Shown: in pieces, positions 15,145-19,214 of the stretch
Position numbering within the stretch: the stretch's first letter is position 1
Layout: every line of letters starts with the position of its first letter
Assembly: GCA_964638875.1 (NCBI GenBank)
Contig: CAZXBL010000017.1
Coordinates: 1-19,214, forward strand
Direction: 5' to 3'
DNA length: 19,214 nucleotides
DNA from: JALRHH01 sp964638875
Lineage (GTDB): Bacteria; Patescibacteriota; Saccharimonadia; Saccharimonadales; JALRHH01
The notes under the pieces: generated by a model
Databases searched by the model: none
Seen by the model: the letters and a program-made list of their open reading frames with translations, nothing else
Told to the model about the DNA's origin: nothing
Translations under genes and position numbers: made by a program

Positions 15145-16019
15145 TCTGCGAACAACTTGTCTGGCTTCATAAGGCTGGCGGCATAGGCCGCCGGACTCAT
15201 CTTTAATGCACTGTGGATGCGCTTGGTATTGTAATAGTGGATTTGGAGTGCAATGGCCTCGTGCAGCATAGCTAGTTCCTTGTATTGGCTAAGGCCACCA
15301 ATCTCTAGCTTGAAACTGCCAAAGAAGCGCTCCATAAAACCGTTTTGCCAGGGGCTGGACTTGGCACTACAGCTTAGCGTAATCTCCATGCGTTCACACA
15401 GCAGCTGGTGTTTGTAGCTCAAGTATTCACTGCCCTGGTCAGAGTGCAGGATAGCTGGTGGATGGTGTTTGCTTAGGGCATCAAGCAGGGCGCTGTAAGT
15501 TAGTTCGCTACTGTGGTTAGTTCCCAGCCGCCAGCCGACCACCTGTCTAGTTTTGAGATCCAATACAACCGCTAGGTAGTGCATACTACGGTCGAACCAC
15601 AGGTACGTAAAGTCCTGTGCCCAGCCCCCGGAGCTAGTCATGCCCCCGTAGTTCATGCCATCCTGTGGTCTAGCTTCATTTTTAAACACAGCATAACGGT
15701 GCAAGGCATTAGGTGGCGCTGCCACCTCTGGTAACTTAGCTTTACCGTAGCGCCGCTTCTTGCTTGACACGGGGATAACAATACCAGCTAAGGTACGAAT
15801 ACGCCGAGCTTTGTTTTCGCTCCAACCTAAATGCAGAGCTAGCCGTCTTACACCGTAAAAGGGATGCTCGGCATGCACAGCTTTTAACTCGGTAATGGCT
15901 AGCCTGTCATCTTCAGCCTGGACCGTCCGGGGGCAATAGTAGCTGGTTCGGCTAACCTTGAGGATGGCAGCAAAGTGAGTACGCCATCCTGGTTCAACCA
16001 GTTCCAGAATGGCTAGCTT
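15132..16019 (-). CDS. IS3 transposase OrfB (DDE integrase domain), made by -1 frameshift
   Basis: The frame is open from the slippery site at 16025-16019 to the TGA at 15132-15134, about 295 codons, and contributes the catalytic part of an OrfAB fusion. Early residues include Val-Ser-Arg-Thr-Ser-Tyr-Tyr and His-Pro-Phe-Tyr-Gly-Val-Arg-Arg, the usual IS3 HTH_21-like segment. The rve core follows with the first Asp in Gln-Asp-Phe-Thr-Tyr-Leu-Trp or just after, the second in His-Ser-Asp-Gln-Gly-Ser-Glu-Tyr, and the Glu in Asn-Gly-Phe-Met-Glu-Arg-Phe-Phe. A GTG at 15878 could start OrfB alone but lies well inside the conserved region. Confidence 0.92.
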   Translation of the reverse strand, partial: KLAILELVEPGWRTHFAAILKVSRTSYYCPRTVQAEDDRLAITELKAVHAEHPFYGVRRLALHLGWSENKARRIRTLAGIVIPVSSKKRRYGKAKLPEVAAPPNALHRYAVFKNEARPQDGMNYGGMTSSGGWAQDFTYLWFDRSMHYLAVVLDLKTRQVVGWRLGTNHSSELTYSALLDALSKHHPPAILHSDQGSEYLSYKHQLLCERMEITLSCSAKSSPWQNGFMERFFGSFKLEIGGLSQYKELAMLHEAIALQIHYYNTKRIHSALKMSPAAYAASLMKPDKLFAEKVA

Positions 16020-16270
16020 TTTGGGCGCTTCAGTTCAACTGTAGCCCGTCCCAGTAAGTTGTATAGCTGCTCGTTTTCCTTTTTTAGGCGGTTGAGTTGT
16101 AGGATAAGGCTCGTATTACTGTTAACCACGCCGCTCTTGAGCCAACCGTAGATGGTTTTATTGTGGATACTGTACGCTTTACTGGCATCCATAACAGTCA
16201 TGCCTTCGTCACGTATCTTGTTAATTATCTCAGCCTTAATTTGTGGATCTACATGTATACCAACGGGCAT
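16013..16270 (-). CDS. IS3 transposase OrfA (helix-turn-helix)
   Basis: This 85-residue protein has a helix-turn-helix (Gly-Met-Thr-Val-Met-Asp-Ala-Ser-Lys-Ala-Tyr, then Lys-Thr-Ile-Tyr-Gly-Trp-Leu) that binds the element ends, then a leucine-zipper-like Leu-x-x-Leu-Lys-Lys-Glu-Asn-Glu-Gln-Leu segment for multimerisation. AGGGAG precedes the ATG at 16270. It ends shortly after the slippery site; frameshifting there gives OrfAB, while OrfA alone usually limits transposition. Confidence 0.92.
   Translation of the reverse strand: MPVGIHVDPQIKAEIINKIRDEGMTVMDASKAYSIHNKTIYGWLKSGVVNSNTSLILQLNRLKKENEQLYNLLGRATVELKRPKS
16019..16025 (-). other. -1 frameshift slippery heptamer CCCAAAA
   Basis: Read on the minus strand, C CCA AAA in the OrfA phase fits the X XXY YYZ rule. 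After a -1 slip the next codons are AAG CTA GCC, which open directly into the OrfB frame. The OrfA TAG follows two codons later (16015-16013). Confidence 0.75.
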
Positions 16271-16293
16271 AAAAACTCCCTTCGTTTAAATGA

Positions 16294-16299
16294 ATTATA
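16294..16299 (-). promoter_or_regulatory. -10 box of the IS transposase promoter
   Basis: TATAAT on the minus strand, 23 bases before the OrfA ATG and inside the element. No strong -35 is seen at the expected distance. Confidence 0.5.
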
Positions 16300-16332
16300 C
16301 CGCCTCTAAAGTTAAGACAGTGCGTTCATTTT

Positions 16333-16347
16333 AAAGGTAGCCTGACA
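16333..16347 (-). repeat. IS terminal inverted repeat, OrfA end
   Basis: Read on the minus strand as TGTCAGGCTACCTTT; pairs with the repeat at 15130-15144 with one mismatch. Confidence 0.9.
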
Positions 16348-17189
16348 CACAGGTACTTGATTACGGCGCTTCCCTGTGGAGTAGTTCGATTGACTTCGCT
16401 GACTTCACGATGCAACTCGAAAAACATGTCCAGAAACAGTTCGGCGTGTCAATTACCGAGAAGCTACAAGAGTTCTTTGCCATCGAAGAAGCCGGAGTCG
16501 ATTTTTTAATGACAAATGTCCAGGGTAATCTCAATGGCGGGACTTTTAAGTTCGTCGTACTTATGGACAGTCTCCATCGTCAGCTCAAAGATCTTATACT
16601 CTTCATGAATCGTAATAGCCAGTTCGATGTCTATGCTGTCGAGCTTGAATATTACAAACACCAAAGCTATGAAATTATTATCCCTAAGATATTCGGCACT
16701 GAAGTTAAAAAAGACGTAATATCGGCCAAATCATCATCAAGTGGCCGCCGTAAGTGGGATGAATCCAGCTACTGGCAAGAGGTTGAAAGTAAGCTGGACG
16801 AACCTAAAGTAAGGTCGCTGCGAAAAGTCTACGATTGGGCGAAAACAAATGCTGATCATATTCGCTGGGGCACCGGCATGACAAGAGGTTCTTTTAACCC
16901 GCAGTTCACACACATATCACCTATATCCTTTGTATCCATATTCAGTGATGGCGCAGTACAGGTCAGTTATGGTTATCTGCCAGAGGATATGGAGCTTCGG
17001 CAACGCCTACGAGAGACATTAAAGCGGTACATTGACGTTCCAGGAGTGACTGACGTATCGGACGGTGCGTTAAAGTCGACTTACCGATCTATACCGCCAG
17101 AGTATGTGCAAGCCCATGCTGACGAAATAGTTGAAGCACTAACGGATTTCGTTAAGTCCTAGACTTCTCTCGAACCCAGCGGTACTGTT

Positions 17190-18476
17190 GTGCTTGCCAT
17201 GCTGGACACAGGTACAACAGATCTAAAATATTGCTTGTACGCTCGTAAAAGCTCAGAAAGCGACGAGCGTCAGGCGATGTCAATTGACTCACAGCTCAAT
17301 GAAATGCGGGCTTTGGCCGAGAATGAGGGCTCACAAATAGTTTGCGAACTGCAAGAAAGCCATTCTGCCAAGGATTCGGGTAAACGCCCCGTATACAACA
17401 AGCTACTCAAGGGATTAGCTAACGAAGAATATAATGCAATTCTGACTTGGGCGCCTGACAGGCTTTCAAGAAATGCTGGAGATCTTGGAGCCGTAGTTGA
17501 TCTTATGGATCAAGGCAAGCTGCTCCATATCCGCACCTACTCGCAGACATTCACGAATAATCCGAATGAGAAATTCCTTCTGATGATTCTATGCTCCCAA
17601 GCTAAACTCGAGAACGATAACAAGAGCATTAACGTCAAACGAGGTATTAGAAACAAATGTGAGATGGGCTGGCGACCGGGCGTTGCGCCACTTGGCTACA
17701 TGAACCGTGCGTTCGCGGGAATTAACGATATCATTCTCGATCCTGATAGATCCGAGCTAATTATAGAAGCTTTTCAAAAAGCTGGCTATGAACGTTGGAG
17801 TGGTCGAAGAATTAAGACATGGCTTGATGAACAAGGCTTTACGAATCGCTCAGGTAAACCGATTAGCGTTAGTCAGATATTAGTAATCCTGAGTACACCG
17901 TTCTATTACGGAAAGTTTCAGTATCCTGAGGCACCTGATGCTCCGTGGTATACGGGTGCTCACAAGCCACTTATATCGAAAGAGTTATTCGACCTCGTGC
18001 AAGAAACGCGAGGAGTGAATAAGGGCGTATGGGGATCAAAGACATTCGCCTTCCGGGGTATGATGAAATGTGGTCAATGTGATGCTGATATCACCGCACA
18101 GGACAAGTTTAAGATCTTAAAGAATGGTGATAGAAAGCGATTCGTCTACTACAACTGTACCCGTCGTAAAGATCCGGACTGTAAAGAGAAATATGTCAGC
18201 GAAACGAAACTTTGCGAGCTACTGCAAGCCTTCATTGTAGAGAATCACCAAAAGATCGACATTTCAGAGAAATTAATGGCAAAAGTAGATAAACACTTCT
18301 ATGTCACTAAGACCTTGCTTGGACACTACAAGATTGAGCAAAAGCTAGATAATCCATTCATCGAATACTCACGATATGTACTCGCAAGCGGAACGGAGAC
18401 CGAAAGAATCATATTCGCGGGCGGGATCAAGACAAAACTGCGAATAATTGGCGGCGAACTTGAGTTCTATGAGTAA
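17190..18476 (+). CDS. large serine recombinase
   Basis: The 428-residue protein has the resolvase-type catalytic domain (about 13-155) with Tyr-Ala-Arg-Lys-Ser-Ser (17-22), where Ser21 would be the nucleophile, and Asp-Arg-Leu-Ser-Arg (90-94). The recombinase domain (about 160-275) and a zinc ribbon with Cys294-x-x-Cys297 and Cys323/Cys331 follow, then a C-terminal region. Its length is at the short end for large serine integrases. Two starts are possible, GTG at 17190 and ATG at 17199, neither with a clear ribosome-binding site. It lies 27 bases after the interrupted nuclease gene and converges on the Mrr gene. It would integrate or excise a mobile element between att sites, which I could not locate. 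Confidence 0.9.
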   Translation: MLAMLDTGTTDLKYCLYARKSSESDERQAMSIDSQLNEMRALAENEGSQIVCELQESHSAKDSGKRPVYNKLLKGLANEEYNAILTWAPDRLSRNAGDLGAVVDLMDQGKLLHIRTYSQTFTNNPNEKFLLMILCSQAKLENDNKSINVKRGIRNKCEMGWRPGVAPLGYMNRAFAGINDIILDPDRSELIIEAFQKAGYERWSGRRIKTWLDEQGFTNRSGKPISVSQILVILSTPFYYGKFQYPEAPDAPWYTGAHKPLISKELFDLVQETRGVNKGVWGSKTFAFRGMMKCGQCDADITAQDKFKILKNGDRKRFVYYNCTRRKDPDCKEKYVSETKLCELLQAFIVENHQKIDISEKLMAKVDKHFYVTKTLLGHYKIEQKLDNPFIEYSRYVLASGTETERIIFAGGIKTKLRIIGGELEFYE

Positions 18477-18485
18477 CAAGTTAAT

Positions 18486-19214
18486 TTAATCATTACGTAT
18501 TGTAGGTAAGATTACTGTTACAAGCTCATCTGCGTCATCTTGTGTCCACTCGTCCTTGGATGTTGTTTTTTGAGTTGCTTCTTCTGAATAGTCATCTTTT
18601 AATTCACCGACCGCACGTGTTTGAATTTGTTTTGTGTAAAGACTTTCGATGTTGCGCAACAGATTTTTATGATGCGTTAATACCACACCTGTACTCCGAG
18701 CTAATGATTTAGCCGCTTCAGTAAATTTATTGTCCGAAACTACTAGGGCATAGTCAGCACGATAATGCAGGCGTCCACTTACAATTTCTTGAATGGCTTT
18801 TGGGCCGACAGGATGATTGTATAATTTGCACTGTATTGCATACGACTTGCCGTTTTTACTTGCCAAAACATCTACGCCAAAGTCTCCACTGCTTCGCGTT
18901 TTCCTTGTTTGGTAACCTCTATTGCGTAACATCTCTTTCACGTATTCTTCGTACTTATACGGGTCATTACCAATAAATTCGACTTGTAAGGAGGAGTGTT
19001 TTGATTTGCCTGGCTCTGGCCTACTGTTATACATGGCATAAAATAGAATAAAAACTATGCCCGATACAGCAGTGACCTTAATTGGCTTATTCGGCTGAAG
19101 TGTACCATCAAAATTCAAAGTTAATAAATTGGCCTTATCGGATGGGTCGTTTGATTCATTTTTTACTGAAACTTCGCCCAGAACATCATATCTATTCAAT
19201 GCGGACAGTAACTC
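18486..19214 (-). CDS. Mrr-type restriction endonuclease with N-terminal hydrophobic helix, 5' end outside window
   Basis: The frame stays open to the window edge, so the true start may lie beyond 19214; a TTG at 19199 is the only start-like codon near the edge. Numbered from that TTG, a hydrophobic segment at about 43-57 could be a membrane helix. The Mrr_cat core follows: Tyr-Glu-Glu-Tyr-Val, Gly-Asp-Phe-Gly-Val-Asp110-Val and Gln123-Cys-Lys125, the usual Mrr variant of PD-(D/E)XK in which Gln replaces the acidic residue. Mrr enzymes usually cut modified DNA. The acidic C-terminal tail (after ~190) is unassigned. It ends 9 bases from the recombinase stop with no terminator seen between them. 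Confidence 0.8.
   Translation of the reverse strand, partial: ELLSALNRYDVLGEVSVKNESNDPSDKANLLTLNFDGTLQPNKPIKVTAVSGIVFILFYAMYNSRPEPGKSKHSSLQVEFIGNDPYKYEEYVKEMLRNRGYQTRKTRSSGDFGVDVLASKNGKSYAIQCKLYNHPVGPKAIQEIVSGRLHYRADYALVVSDNKFTEAAKSLARSTGVVLTHHKNLLRNIESLYTKQIQTRAVGELKDDYSEEATQKTTSKDEWTQDDADELVTVILPTIRND

Larger units (their letters stand above)
15130..16347 (-). mobile_element. IS3-family insertion sequence, 1218 bp, complete
   Basis: The ends are 15-base inverted repeats with 14 matches (TGTCAAGCTACCTTT on the left against TGTCAGGCTACCTTT read inward from the right). CAC is duplicated on both sides (15127-15129 and 16348-16350), the 3-base target duplication usual for IS3 elements. It carries OrfA and OrfB on the minus strand with a slippery site between them and intact catalytic residues, and the host gene can be restored exactly, so insertion looks recent. 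Confidence 0.95.
14856..17162 (+). pseudogene. NucS-like PD-(D/E)XK nuclease gene interrupted by an IS3 element
   Basis: Two gene parts, 14856-15129 and 16351-17162, become one 361-codon frame when the insertion and one CAC copy are removed; the join restores Val-Val-Ala-Gln-Val-Leu-Asp-Tyr. The N-terminal part holds the nuclease core: Asp63 in Pro-Ile-Asp-Ala-Leu-Gly and Glu77-Thr-Lys79, followed by Leu-Tyr-Lys-Asn-Pro-Asp-Lys-Arg, typical of DUF91/NucS-like proteins. The C-terminal part is a conserved-looking domain with mixed alpha/beta character that I cannot name. A strong AGGAGG (14843-14848) precedes the ATG. As it stands, translation runs into the element and stops at 15206 after 116 residues, with the core retained but the remainder lost. 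An internal ATG at 16410 could express the C-terminal half alone, but it has no evident ribosome-binding site. Confidence 0.9.

Noticed and set aside
17185..17220. Inverted repeat CTGTTGT / ACAACAG around the recombinase start, considered as an att or operator site
   Set aside because: Only 7 bases per arm with a 22-base spacer; such matches occur by chance and no second copy was found elsewhere in the window.
1..19214. Recoding of TGA as glycine, as in some Patescibacteria
   Set aside because: TGA sits in ATGA gene junctions (3274-3277, 12707-12710) and ends OrfB within the IS end, all consistent with normal stop use.
1..19214. CRISPR array or tRNA gene
   Set aside because: No regularly spaced direct repeats and no cloverleaf with a T-arm consensus were noticed in intergenic stretches; a dedicated scan was not possible.

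Overview
The window looks like a bacterial accessory region dense in defence-type and mobile genes. It uses the standard bacterial code: TGA ends several genes inside ATGA overlaps. Shine-Dalgarno sites such as AGGAGG and AAGGAG are present and there are no introns. No rRNA, tRNA or CRISPR array was seen. The IS3-family OrfA sequence and gene styles remind me of Patescibacteria (Saccharibacteria-type) genomes, but nothing here fixes the taxon, so treat that as a weak guess.

Layout. (1) Positions 1-1217, plus strand: the end of a DUF2188 protein, a probable hairpin terminator, then a short co-directional group made of a small GIY-YIG protein, a three-helix membrane protein and a 47-residue Pro/Lys-rich peptide. 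(2) Positions 10685 down to 1198, minus strand: a tightly packed seven-gene operon. It starts with a YeeA/DnmA-like adenine methyltransferase, a YeeB-like superfamily 2 helicase and a YeeC-like GIY-YIG protein. It continues with a DUF2779 protein (PD-(D/E)XK nuclease joined to a DEDD-type exonuclease fold), a second GIY-YIG nuclease, a NucS-like/DUF5655 nuclease and a small HAD-type phosphatase. Overlaps of 1 to 4 bases join the front genes, which argues for one transcript and one restriction-modification-like system. (3) Positions 10777-14648, plus strand, divergent: a 184-residue unknown protein, a ParB-domain/DNA methyltransferase fusion, and small and large terminase subunits with no portal, protease or capsid gene following. 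(4) Positions 14669-14811: a strongly folded RNA with a -10 box, an 18-bp closing helix, two interleaved internal helices (pseudoknot or switch) and a terminator whose 5' arm overlaps the closing helix. (5) Positions 14856-17162: a NucS-like nuclease gene cut by a 1218-bp IS3-family element with a CAC target duplication. (6) Positions 17190-18476: a large serine recombinase. (7) Positions 19214 down to 18486: an Mrr-type restriction endonuclease with a possible membrane helix, running off the window end.

How it may fit together (inference): the serine recombinase, terminase pair and ParB-methyltransferase look like the mobility, packaging and self-modification parts of a phage satellite or decayed prophage. 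The YeeABC-like operon and other nucleases would be its defence cargo or part of a host defence island. The folded RNA after the terminase gene and the extended YeeABC-like operon are the two items most worth following up.
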